This document shows positions 8,746 to 15,911 of a DNA stretch of 64,000 bases, in pieces. The stretch spans positions 124,001-188,000 of the forward strand of contig NZ_JACWMY010000007.1 in assembly GCF_014773265.1 (NCBI RefSeq), given 5' to 3'. The notes beneath the pieces are model-generated. The model made no database searches. It was not told the DNA's origin and worked only from the letters and a program-made list of their open reading frames with translations. The first letter of the stretch is position 1, and each line of letters begins with the position of its first letter. Source of the DNA: Mucilaginibacter pankratovii. GTDB lineage: Bacteria > Bacteroidota > Bacteroidia > Sphingobacteriales > Sphingobacteriaceae. The translations under genes were made by a program, and so were the position numbers.

Positions 8746-9546
8746 TTATATCTGCGAGTAAGCCGTTGGCACCAGTAGGGTTGATGTTATCTTGTTCACC
8801 AGCAGGGCGTCGGCATATTCGGGTACGGCGCTTATTTTTTTCCATTGGGCATCATCAACAAAGGCTTTCCAGTGCGCGTCTTTAGCGGCCAGGTCGTCAA
8901 AAGTTACCATATAAGTAAGGTTGGGCCGCAGCGGACCGATGATGGTTTCGCCCCAAAACACGGGCTTGAAGCCGAGGCGTTTAAATATGTCTATCTCGCC
9001 CTGGTCGTTAAACATTTCTATCTTCTTTTTGCCGGCGGCTTCGCTGGCGCTTTGGTACTGGCGCAGTTCAAATATCCTTGCGGTTTTAGGCGGAGCCACC
9101 AGTAGCGGGCTGTGCTTAAAAGCTTTCATCAGCGAGCTTTCTATCCGCTCATAAGCCGGTGCCGAAGCAGGTGCGTTAAGGTAGGCGGCGCCTTGTTTTT
9201 TCCATTCGGCATCCTTGCCGATGTTATCTGCAATATGGCTTAAATGGGCCAGTCCGTTGTAAGTGGTGAGCACAAATATTTTGGTTTGCCCTTCGGGTTT
9301 TAACTCGGTAAATACACCTACATGCCTTATGCCAATGCGGTTGAGGGCAGGGATTGCGGCATACTGAAAATAATCCTCTACCAGCTTTTGCTGGGTTTCA
9401 TTCTTCAAAGTATAGGTACGCAGTTCATAGTAATCGGTGCTATGGGCAGGCGGATTATCGGTATCGGCAGCCATGGCTGCGGCAGGTATTATAGCAGCAG
9501 CGGCACCGCTTGCCAGGGCCGATTTCACAAAAGAACGTCTTTTCAT
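8746..9546 (-). CDS. NIPSNAP-family protein with Tat-type signal
   Basis: A 266-residue protein starting MKRRSFVKSALASGAAAAIIPAAAMA, a twin-arginine-like signal followed by a hydrophobic stretch, so it is probably exported folded. The mature part contains two related ferredoxin-like modules: YYELRTYTLKN near residues 38-48 and RIFELRQYQS near 160, with LTYMVTFDD in the second. This is the arrangement of bacterial NIPSNAP proteins (dimeric alpha/beta barrel fold). Their biochemical role is not established. The gene is monocistronic on the minus strand, with a small acidic gene downstream. Family is confident; function is unknown. Confidence 0.85.
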   Translation of the reverse strand: MKRRSFVKSALASGAAAAIIPAAAMAADTDNPPAHSTDYYELRTYTLKNETQQKLVEDYFQYAAIPALNRIGIRHVGVFTELKPEGQTKIFVLTTYNGLAHLSHIADNIGKDAEWKKQGAAYLNAPASAPAYERIESSLMKAFKHSPLLVAPPKTARIFELRQYQSASEAAGKKKIEMFNDQGEIDIFKRLGFKPVFWGETIIGPLRPNLTYMVTFDDLAAKDAHWKAFVDDAQWKKISAVPEYADALLVNKITSTLLVPTAYSQI

Positions 9547-9673
9547 AAAGGTGATGGTTTTTATAATTCACCCGCAATATAGGGCTTTTGGCTAAATAAA
9601 TAGGGTGAAAAAGCACCGCCGATAGGGTGCTTCTACCCTGTTTTAGGCTAGGGCGTTTGCGTTACTTTACACC

Positions 9674-9964
9674 ATGCAATTCGCTTTATACTATATGAGT
9701 TTATCAGATAACCGGCACATCTCTTTTTACAAGGGCGGCGAAACCTTACTGGTACCTGCCCAAAGCCAGGTAGAGCGCAACAAAGACAAAATAAAGGTGC
9801 GTTTCCAGTTTCAGGAAGGTAATGTTGCTACGGAAATAGATGAGGTGATAGCCGATAACGAGCAAGGCTATGTGCGCATGGTTACCTCCAAAGGCAAGGA
9901 GTTTAGCGCCGGCCCGCTTTTCGATCAATTGTACGTTTGGTACGATTATATTGTAAAGCGCTAA
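9674..9964 (+). CDS. Hypothetical protein, small beta-rich
   Basis: A 96-residue protein with no signal or membrane segment: MQFALYYMSLSDNRHISFYKGGE at the start and LFDQLYVWYDYIVKR at the end. Alternating charged and hydrophobic residues suggest a small beta-sheet protein. Codon use and composition look like the neighbours, and the frame is bounded by an A/T-rich leader. It converges on the methyltransferase gene. Removing the MITE-like insertion that now separates them, the two stop codons would lie only three bases apart. I do not recognise a family. Confidence 0.6.
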   Translation: MQFALYYMSLSDNRHISFYKGGETLLVPAQSQVERNKDKIKVRFQFQEGNVATEIDEVIADNEQGYVRMVTSKGKEFSAGPLFDQLYVWYDYIVKR

Positions 9965-9981
9965 ACTTTAGGCCTTAACAC

Positions 9982-10180
9982 CTTGAGTATTCGAAATCCC
10001 TATAGTGTCCTGTCGCCCGCATATTTAACTCACCCCGAATGCACTCCGCTGTTCGACCCTCTCTGCTACGCAAAGAGGGTGAAGAAATAGAAAAAAACTC
10101 CCCTCTTTGCGTAGCAGAGAGGGGTTGGGGGTGAGTCAACTCGTGTTGCGGGCATTTGCACTACATTTCGAACACTCAAG
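9982..10180. mobile_element. MITE-like element with 16-bp terminal inverted repeats and 9-bp target duplication
   Basis: CTTGAGTATTCGAAAT at 9982-9997 is inverted as ATTTCGAACACTCAAG at 10165-10180 (15 of 16 positions match). Immediately outside lie identical 9-bp copies of CCTTAACAC (9973-9981 and 10181-10189), a target-site duplication. Inside, a long palindrome pairs ACTCACCCC and CCCTCTCTGCTACGCAAAG with CTTTGCGTAGCAGAGAGGG and GGGGGTGAGT. The element is 199 bp, has no coding capacity and must have been moved by a transposase elsewhere. It lies exactly at the end of the methyltransferase gene and supplies its stop codon. A core-only relative is at 61099-61205. Confidence 0.85.
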
Positions 10181-10982
10181 CCTTAACACCCCACACCCTA
10201 AAGATGCGCGGCAGGCTGATAATGCTTTGTTCATCGGCAGTAAAAGCTGCCAGTTGGGATAAGATCTGCGCTACTTCATCTTCAGTGGCCAGCCCTTGGC
10301 TGATGACAGCCTTCTTTATCCTATCCATAGTTATATAGGCCATTTGCTTGCCTGCTCCGCTGCTGAAGGCGGGCTGTATCACATCGAAGCCTACGGCTGT
10401 TATCCCCGTCTGCTTAAGCATCCCGAATAGGGCTGGCCCGATCTCCGGGTTTTGCCCGCGTGTGGTGGCAAGTGCCGAGTACAGCTGCAGATACCTTTCA
10501 AAAGCCGCGTTGGCAGGGTAGCAAAAATGCCCGCTGAACTGTACATCCTCTACCACTATGCGCCCGCCGGGTTTGGCAGCCCTTACCATGTTTAACAGCA
10601 CCTCCGCCGGCCGCTGCAGGTGCGAGAGGAGGAAACGCGCGTACACCACATCAAACTCGTTTTGGTTAGCAACATCATAGGCGCTGATGGCATGATACTT
10701 AAGGTTACCGATGCCCTGAGCGGCGGCGTCCTGCCGGTTGAGGGCGATAAGCGATTCATCAAAATCGAGGGCGGTAATATAGCCCTGCTTACCAACTATT
10801 TCGGCGGCCATGGTGGCTACGTTGCCTCCGCCACAGCCTACATCCAAAAATGCAGAGCCCTCTTTTAATCCATTGGCCAGCAATAAATTGCGGGTGCTGT
10901 TTTCCAGCACACTGGCCAGTACGTTCAGCCGGGATTTTCCCGCCTGCCCGCCGCTAATGATGTAATCGCCGGTTGTTGCCAT
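10176..10982 (-). CDS. Class I SAM-dependent methyltransferase
   Basis: A 268-residue soluble protein with the Rossmann-type SAM site: motif I FLDVGCGGGNVA near residues 45-56, an acidic residue closing strand 2 (ITALDFDE, ~70), and motif IV-like FDVVYARFLLSHL (~110-122) followed by AAKPGGRIVVEDV. This is the methyltransferase-11/25 type; no substrate can be read from sequence. The stop codon TGA and part of the last Ala codon lie inside the MITE-like insertion, yet the encoded end (VWGVKA) is the same as the one predicted for the uninterrupted target, where GCC TAA would follow. The gene stands alone on the minus strand. Confidence 0.88.
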   Translation of the reverse strand: MATTGDYIISGGQAGKSRLNVLASVLENSTRNLLLANGLKEGSAFLDVGCGGGNVATMAAEIVGKQGYITALDFDESLIALNRQDAAAQGIGNLKYHAISAYDVANQNEFDVVYARFLLSHLQRPAEVLLNMVRAAKPGGRIVVEDVQFSGHFCYPANAAFERYLQLYSALATTRGQNPEIGPALFGMLKQTGITAVGFDVIQPAFSSGAGKQMAYITMDRIKKAVISQGLATEDEVAQILSQLAAFTADEQSIISLPRIFRVWGVKA

Positions 10983-11174
10983 AAGGTTGCATAATTGGTT
11001 TGCAGGGTAAAGATAAGGCTTTGCCGGAAGATGCGGAGCACAGCAAAATCGCCTGGAAAAATTGCATTTATTTCCATTTTCTGTCGCAAAAAGCGGTTGT
11101 TTGTGGCACTTTTGCCCCTTGCCTGGGAGGGTGTATTTTGGTATTATTGTAATAACCTTTTATCCTATACCACC

Positions 11175-11483
11175 ATGAAAGTTGTACGCGTGCAATACAC
11201 CACCCGGCCCGAATACGCGCCCATAAACCAGCAGAATATCGCCGCTGTTGTGGCCGAACTGAAAACCCTGAACCACCCCGGCATTAAGTACGGTGCCTGG
11301 CTGCTGCCCGATGGCAAAACCTTTATGCATTTCGACCAGCTGGAAAGCGAGGAGGCGCACCAGGAGTTGCAGCAACTCGCGTCCTTCAAAAAATTTGCCG
11401 ACGAGCTTTGGGCCAGCGGGCTGGAGGTTGAGCCTAAGCTGGAGATATTGAGTTTAGTGGCCAGTACGGAAGCATATTATTAA
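11175..11483 (+). CDS. Small ABM-like (dimeric alpha/beta barrel) protein
   Basis: I chose ATG 11175 (MKVVRVQYTTRPEYAPINQQN), which gives 102 residues. The frame is open further upstream to 10995, but that part has a cysteine/arginine-rich, non-coding look. The protein has the pattern of a ferredoxin-like small barrel: KVVRVQYTT strand, IAAVVAELK helix, GIKYGAWLLPDGKTFMHF hairpin, SFKKFADELW helix and EPKLEILSLV strand. This resembles antibiotic-biosynthesis-monooxygenase-like stress proteins. No catalytic residue is evident. It converges with an NHL lipoprotein gene; a perfect hairpin lies between them. Confidence 0.7.
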   Translation: MKVVRVQYTTRPEYAPINQQNIAAVVAELKTLNHPGIKYGAWLLPDGKTFMHFDQLESEEAHQELQQLASFKKFADELWASGLEVEPKLEILSLVASTEAYY

Positions 11484-11495
11484 ATAAAAACTGTC

Positions 11496-11523
11496 AGTGG
11501 TCGAAGTTTCTGTTTCGACCACT
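11496..11523. repeat. GTGGTCGAA hairpin between convergent genes
   Basis: GTGGTCGAA and TTCGACCAC form a perfect stem around a short loop. Related CTTCGACCA sequences recur near 34925, 57281 and 59300, so this is a dispersed short palindrome. Its position between convergent genes may give weak bidirectional termination, although no T-run follows. Confidence 0.5.
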
Positions 11524-11550
11524 AAGAGCGCTGGTGCGTAGAGGCGCAGA

Positions 11551-12642
11551 TCAGAGTTTCCTGGAGACCTTACGGATGGCCGAATTGGCATCGGTTAGGT
11601 AAATTCCGTTATACACAATGGCAATACCGCTTGGCGCAGCTAATACAGCCTCATCTGCTGGGCCATCCTTGTATTCACCATGGTTATAGGGCACAATGGT
11701 TGTTTCTATCTTGCCCGAACTCAGGTGGCTTATTTTATATTCTATCACGCCATCATTTCTGAAATTAGTCGTGATCAGGAAGAAGTTTTCCTTCATCACC
11801 GGGTCGAAATTTTTGTCTTTTTTAGCCGGGGCAAAATCAATTATACTGGTTTGATTCCCAATTTTAGTGACCTTAAAAAACGTAGATACGGTGCCATCCG
11901 ACGTAATCTTCCGGAGCGACTTGCCTGAAATATTCGATAAAGGGTCGGCATCTAACACATACACATTGTTATCTGCAGCGAAACGGATGTTAGTAATCCT
12001 TACAAAACGAGCGTTGCCGCCTTTGCCGTCGGCAGTTCCTTTAATGCCGGTTTTGCCTGCTAAAATAGTAGCCACACCGCTTTTTGTTACTTTTACGATA
12101 CGATTGTTGCCTTCGTCGGCAATGTACAGTGTGCTATCGGGCCCAATGGCTACATCAGAGGGCTTGTTTAGCCCAATGCTTACAGGCACCGGTGTTTTAT
12201 GGCCAAGCCTGTCTACCTTAACTATTTGGTTGGCATTATATACCGCTACATAAACCGATCCCTCTGCTCCGGCCTTTACACCAATCAGGTTACTCCCGGC
12301 CGGGAACGTTGTCAGATCCGACACCACGGCGGTAGTAGAGATTTTATAAACCTTGTTGGTGGCGGCCGACGTGGCGTAGAGGGTATTATCTGCCGACTTG
12401 CATAGCCTGAAAAGGTTATCAAGCGCAGGGTAGCCCTGAAAAAACGTGCTTACCTCGTACAGGCTGCTGGCAGAGGGTTCGCTTAAAGCACTTAATGAAA
12501 TTGCACTTTTGTCGATTTTGTTGGGGGTAACCCTTTCGGCCTTTTGGCAGGCCTGCAACGTAATCAAACTAAAGGTAATGACCGCAATGGCTTTTAAGCC
12601 TGCCGGTGCCACCTGCCCAGTAATGGTTGGTTTTGTATTCAT
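11551..12642 (-). CDS. NHL-repeat beta-propeller lipoprotein
   Basis: A 363-residue protein with a lipobox-like LITLQAC at about residues 26-32, indicating an exported lipoprotein. It then has repeated NHL blades: NLFRLCKSADNTLYATSAA, NLIGVKAGAEGSVYVAVYNANQIVKVD and the textbook blade PSDVAIGPDSTLYIADEGNN (~residues 165-185), each with the LYIAD/VYVA pattern. NHL propellers mediate binding, usually to proteins or carbohydrates, and no catalytic residues are visible. The window has two relatives at 30143 and 31337. The gene is single, with a long A/T-rich leader. Confidence 0.8.
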   Translation of the reverse strand: MNTKPTITGQVAPAGLKAIAVITFSLITLQACQKAERVTPNKIDKSAISLSALSEPSASSLYEVSTFFQGYPALDNLFRLCKSADNTLYATSAATNKVYKISTTAVVSDLTTFPAGSNLIGVKAGAEGSVYVAVYNANQIVKVDRLGHKTPVPVSIGLNKPSDVAIGPDSTLYIADEGNNRIVKVTKSGVATILAGKTGIKGTADGKGGNARFVRITNIRFAADNNVYVLDADPLSNISGKSLRKITSDGTVSTFFKVTKIGNQTSIIDFAPAKKDKNFDPVMKENFFLITTNFRNDGVIEYKISHLSSGKIETTIVPYNHGEYKDGPADEAVLAAPSGIAIVYNGIYLTDANSAIRKVSRKL

Positions 12643-13006
12643 AATTACATTATTTAATAACTGGTTAGTTAAAAGTAGGGTATTGCTAAGTGGTTACCAG
12701 GCCCAAAGTGAGGTTGTTACCATAATGTGTAAACTGAGAAGATGTATGATAGAGCCTGAACCCCGGCCGGTAAGGTTGCCTTTTATGCGCTAATGGGTTT
12801 TGAAAAGGAGGGGCACTGGTGCTTCGGTTGGGTTCTGCCCCGCCCTGCCTGCCGGCAGGCAGGTGTTCGCTGCAAGCCGCTGATAGAAGCGGGCTTTCCG
12901 CTGCTATCGGGTTTAGCCGGGGCAGGGTTTTACCGGTAGAGTTGTTTTGTAAATCATCTTGTAACAAACCATCCCAACGATGGTCATATTGCTGAAAAAC
13001 AGCAAC
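12643..13006. other. Intergenic region upstream of two divergent genes, containing a dispersed repeat copy
   Basis: This 364-base gap lies between the divergent NHL lipoprotein and DUF4386 genes. It contains no supported gene. The part from 12799 to 12916 is a copy of a dispersed structured repeat (listed separately), and the rest is A/T-rich leader that should hold both promoters, although no clear -33/-7 pair could be fixed. Confidence 0.5.
12799..12916 (-). repeat. Dispersed structured repeat, copy 1 (with nested palindrome)
   Basis: Read on the minus strand this begins TAAACCCGATAGCAGCG, continues AAAGCCCGCTTCTATCAG and GGCTTGCAGCG, and ends near CCTTTTCAAAA. The AAGC-CGCT/AGCG-GCTT segment folds into a stem. 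It carries the extra 20-base palindrome CCTGCCTGCCGGCAGGCAGG, inserted at the same point as in the copy at 18352 and absent from the copy at 59349. Five copies are found in this window, all in gene gaps. Confidence 0.75.
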
Positions 13007-13711
13007 ATGGATACCAATAAAAAAACGGCAAGGATCGCCGGCCTCTTTTACCTCATTGTGGTGCTTAGCGGCCTATTTCATTTATTGTACGTGCCGGGCA
13101 AACTCATCAACTGGCAAAACCCGGCTATTACCCTGCAAAACATCATCGCTAACGAAACCATGTTCAGGCTGAGTTTACTGGCCGGCTGCATTTGCTACAC
13201 CGCATTCCTGTTTTTGCCTCTTGTATTATATAAATTGCTATTGCCGGTTAACAAGACCCACGCCGTAGCAATGGCCGCCCTTGCGCTGCTGAGCGTGCCC
13301 ATATCCTTTGTAAACCTCCTCAACAAATTTGCCGTGCTTACCCTCATCAGTAAACCGGAGTACGCAGCTGCGCCGCCGGACCTTGCCGCGCAGGTAATGC
13401 AGCAATTGCAATACTACAGCAACGGCAACCTGATAGCTTCGCTGTTTTGGGGATTATGGTTGCTGCCATTTGGGTGGCTGGTGTACCGGTCGGGGTTTTT
13501 GCCGAAAGCGCTTGGCGTGCTATTGATGGCGGGTTGTACGGGCTATGTCATGAATTTTGTAGGCGAGCTGGTGTTTCCCACCGGATATAAGCAAAGCGGC
13601 ATCGACAGCTGGATCAGCATCCCCGGCGGGCTGGGCGAAATTGGCACCTGCCTGTGGCTGCTGGTTATGGGTGTAAAAGTTAATACAGCAACCGCTACCG
13701 TAACCAAATAA
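13007..13711 (+). CDS. DUF4386 integral membrane protein
   Basis: Start chosen at ATG 13007 (MDTNKKTARIAGLFYLIVVL), the conserved beginning of DUF4386 proteins; an upstream in-frame ATG at 12980 adds nine unlikely residues. The 234-residue product has about six membrane segments, including FYLIVVLSGLFHLLYV, CICYTAFLFLPLVLYKLLL, VAMAALALLSVPISFVNLL and GLWLLPFGWLVYRSG. DUF4386 proteins have no established function. Eight bases separate it from the next membrane protein (DUF6326-like), so the two probably form one transcript, perhaps with the MarR regulator further on. Confidence 0.88.
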   Translation: MDTNKKTARIAGLFYLIVVLSGLFHLLYVPGKLINWQNPAITLQNIIANETMFRLSLLAGCICYTAFLFLPLVLYKLLLPVNKTHAVAMAALALLSVPISFVNLLNKFAVLTLISKPEYAAAPPDLAAQVMQQLQYYSNGNLIASLFWGLWLLPFGWLVYRSGFLPKALGVLLMAGCTGYVMNFVGELVFPTGYKQSGIDSWISIPGGLGEIGTCLWLLVMGVKVNTATATVTK

Positions 13712-13718
13712 AAAAGGG

Positions 13719-14153
13719 ATGGCAAATACTACTCAACTCCAAAATTTTAATATCAATATTAAGCTTAAACTCTCCGCTTTATGGGTAAGCGTAATGTTTT
13801 GCTATGTATATGGCGATTTTTTTTCGCTGTTTGTACCCGGCCGCATTCAAAAACTCATGAACGGTAACAGCGGCACCGGCCACACCACGCCGGCTATGCT
13901 ACTGGTATACGCCATCCTGATGACCTTGCCGCCGCTCATGATATTTCTTTCTCTCATTCTTCGCCCCAAAGCGGGCAAGCTCGCCAACCTCATTACAGGC
14001 GCATTATTTACCGGGGTGATGATGCTGGTAGTAGCCACCTCCATCAGCAGGTGGATGCTGTTTTATACCTATTTAGGAATCGTGGAGATCATCATCACCT
14101 GCTTAATTATGGGATACGCCTGGAAATGGCCCAAAGAGGAAGGGAAGGGGTAG
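13719..14153 (+). CDS. DUF6326-like small integral membrane protein
   Basis: A 144-residue protein with four membrane segments: LSALWVSVMFCYVYGDFFSLF, TPAMLLVYAILMTLPPLMIFLSLIL, LANLITGALFTGVMMLVVATSI and MLFYTYLGIVEIIITCLIMGYAW. The KLKLSALWVSVMFCYVYGD start matches my memory of the DUF6326 family. It begins eight bases after the DUF4386 stop, and the start is preceded by AAAAAAGGG, a reasonable ribosome site. Function is unknown; association with DUF4386 suggests a small membrane complex or simple co-expression. Confidence 0.8.
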   Translation: MANTTQLQNFNINIKLKLSALWVSVMFCYVYGDFFSLFVPGRIQKLMNGNSGTGHTTPAMLLVYAILMTLPPLMIFLSLILRPKAGKLANLITGALFTGVMMLVVATSISRWMLFYTYLGIVEIIITCLIMGYAWKWPKEEGKG

Positions 14154-14272
14154 AGTTTAAGCCTTTAAAACGATGGAAATAACGTATAGCTTAAAACCCC
14201 AACAGCTATTTGCCCGGTACTTTATTAAATAAATGTTAGCGATAATAGGGTATATTTGAAACTTTTAAAAAA

Positions 14273-14959
14273 ATGAAATCCTATAGGCTGATACACCAAT
14301 TGTTGCACCTGGTTGAAAAACTGGAAAGCGAAACACCCGACAGGGAACTTACCTTGCAGGATTTCGCGGGCTTTTTGGTTAGTGAACATGCAGTCCAAAC
14401 CGGCGCACCTGCCAATTCGGATATGCGCTTTGGCAGCGAAGAGCCTGTGGCGCAGGATATAGCATTCCAGCTGGATAATAACATTGGGCGGCTGGTGGTG
14501 TACATGAGCAGGTACGCTAAATTCTACATCAAAAAAGCACTGGAAGGCACCCCCCTGCAAACCGCCGAAGATTTTACCTGCCTGGCCATATTGCTTACCC
14601 ATCCCAATCTTTCTAAAAAAGAACTTATAAGTTATAACCTGCAGGAGAAAACATCGGGCACCGAAGTGATCCGCCGCCTCATCAGCGCCGGGCTGGTGAA
14701 TCAGGCCGACGACGAGAACGACAAGCGGGGCAAACGCATCTCTATCACCAATGAAGGAAGGGAGCTTTTATACCGCGTTTTTGTAGATATGAGTTACGTG
14801 GGCCGCATTGTTACCGGCGATCTATCTGAAGAGGAAAAGCTCACCCTAAACTACCTGCTGCAACGGCTGGAGAACTTTCATCACCATGTGTATGCCGGGA
14901 AGTTGGTACAAACCAAGGCTGATATTGCCGCAGTTGTTGAAGAACAGTCAAAAAAATAG
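14273..14959 (+). CDS. MarR-family winged-helix transcriptional regulator
   Basis: A 228-residue cytoplasmic protein. The DNA-binding winged helix covers about residues 70-190: LDNNIGRLVVYMSRYAKFYIKKAL (helix 1), DFTCLAILLTHPNLSKKELI, TSGTEVIRRLISAGLVNQ (recognition helix) and DKRGKRISITNEG (wing). The N-terminal 60 residues (LIHQLLHLVEKLESETPDRELTLQ) form an extra helical dimerisation part, common in Bacteroidota members. The gene follows the DUF4386/DUF6326 pair by 119 bases and precedes ispH by 63; its targets and effector cannot be inferred. Confidence 0.88.
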   Translation: MKSYRLIHQLLHLVEKLESETPDRELTLQDFAGFLVSEHAVQTGAPANSDMRFGSEEPVAQDIAFQLDNNIGRLVVYMSRYAKFYIKKALEGTPLQTAEDFTCLAILLTHPNLSKKELISYNLQEKTSGTEVIRRLISAGLVNQADDENDKRGKRISITNEGRELLYRVFVDMSYVGRIVTGDLSEEEKLTLNYLLQRLENFHHHVYAGKLVQTKADIAAVVEEQSKK

Positions 14960-15022
14960 TCCGAAATTATTTTTATTTTATATTTTTAGAACAATTTTGT
15001 ACCTTTATAACAAAGGCACGAT

Positions 15023-15868
15023 ATGTTGGATCTGAAAATTGTTATCGACGGGAACTCGGGTTTTTGTTTCGGGGTAGTGTATGCCATAGAAATGGCAGAA
15101 GACCTGCTGGCCGAACAAGGCTACTTGTACTGCCTTGGCGATATTGTACACAATGATGAAGAGGTGCTGCGCCTGCAGGCCAAAGGGCTCCGTATTATCA
15201 ATTACCAAGAATTTCTGAGCCTGCAAAACGAAACCGTGCTGATACGTGCCCACGGCGAACCGCCGTCTACTTACCAAACCGCGCTAAAGCAAAACATCCG
15301 CCTGATTGATGCCTCTTGCCCGGTGGTGCTGAAATTGCAGAACCGCATTAAACGCTCGTACGATAACGGCGATAACCTCTACATTTTCGGTAAAGAGGGA
15401 CATGCCGAAGTTGTGGGGCTAAAAGGCCAGACTAACGGTGAGGCAGTTGTTTTTGGCAGCTACAATGAGCTGGATACCGTGATGCTGCCGCAGGATATTA
15501 CCCTTTACAGCCAAACCACCAAAAGTACTACCGAGCTTTACGGAATACGGGAAAAACTACAGCAACGGGGCGTAAACGTAAACCTTAAGGATACCATTTG
15601 CCGGCAGGTATCTAACCGGGGCGACGAACTAACCGCCTTTGCCCGGCAGCAGGATATTATCCTGTTTGTATCCGGTTCCAAATCGTCTAACGGTAAAATG
15701 CTTTATCAGGTATGCAGGGAAGCTAACCCGCACTGCTACTTTGTATCGGGCACTAATGATATACAGGCAGGCTGGTTTAGTCCCGGCCAAAAGGTAGGCA
15801 TCTGCGGGGCAACATCTACCCCCATGTGGCTGATGCAGCAGGTGCGCGATCGCCTTCAAATGCTATAA
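15023..15868 (+). CDS. ispH: 4-hydroxy-3-methylbut-2-enyl diphosphate reductase (IspH)
   Basis: A 281-residue protein catalysing the last step of the MEP pathway, reduction of HMBPP to IPP and DMAPP with a [4Fe-4S] cluster. The three cluster cysteines are Cys15 (SGFCFGV), Cys99 (DASCPVV) and Cys193 (TICRQV). Substrate-binding motifs are also present: the histidines in IVHND and RAHGEPP, FGKEGHAE, and the SGSKSSNG and CGATSTP segments. Length matches the family. It stands alone between a MarR gene and a TonB receptor gene. Confidence 0.96.
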   Translation: MLDLKIVIDGNSGFCFGVVYAIEMAEDLLAEQGYLYCLGDIVHNDEEVLRLQAKGLRIINYQEFLSLQNETVLIRAHGEPPSTYQTALKQNIRLIDASCPVVLKLQNRIKRSYDNGDNLYIFGKEGHAEVVGLKGQTNGEAVVFGSYNELDTVMLPQDITLYSQTTKSTTELYGIREKLQQRGVNVNLKDTICRQVSNRGDELTAFARQQDIILFVSGSKSSNGKMLYQVCREANPHCYFVSGTNDIQAGWFSPGQKVGICGATSTPMWLMQQVRDRLQML

Positions 15869-15911
15869 AACCTTCCCGTTTTACCCTCAAATAGCCATAT
15901 TTGCAGCATCT

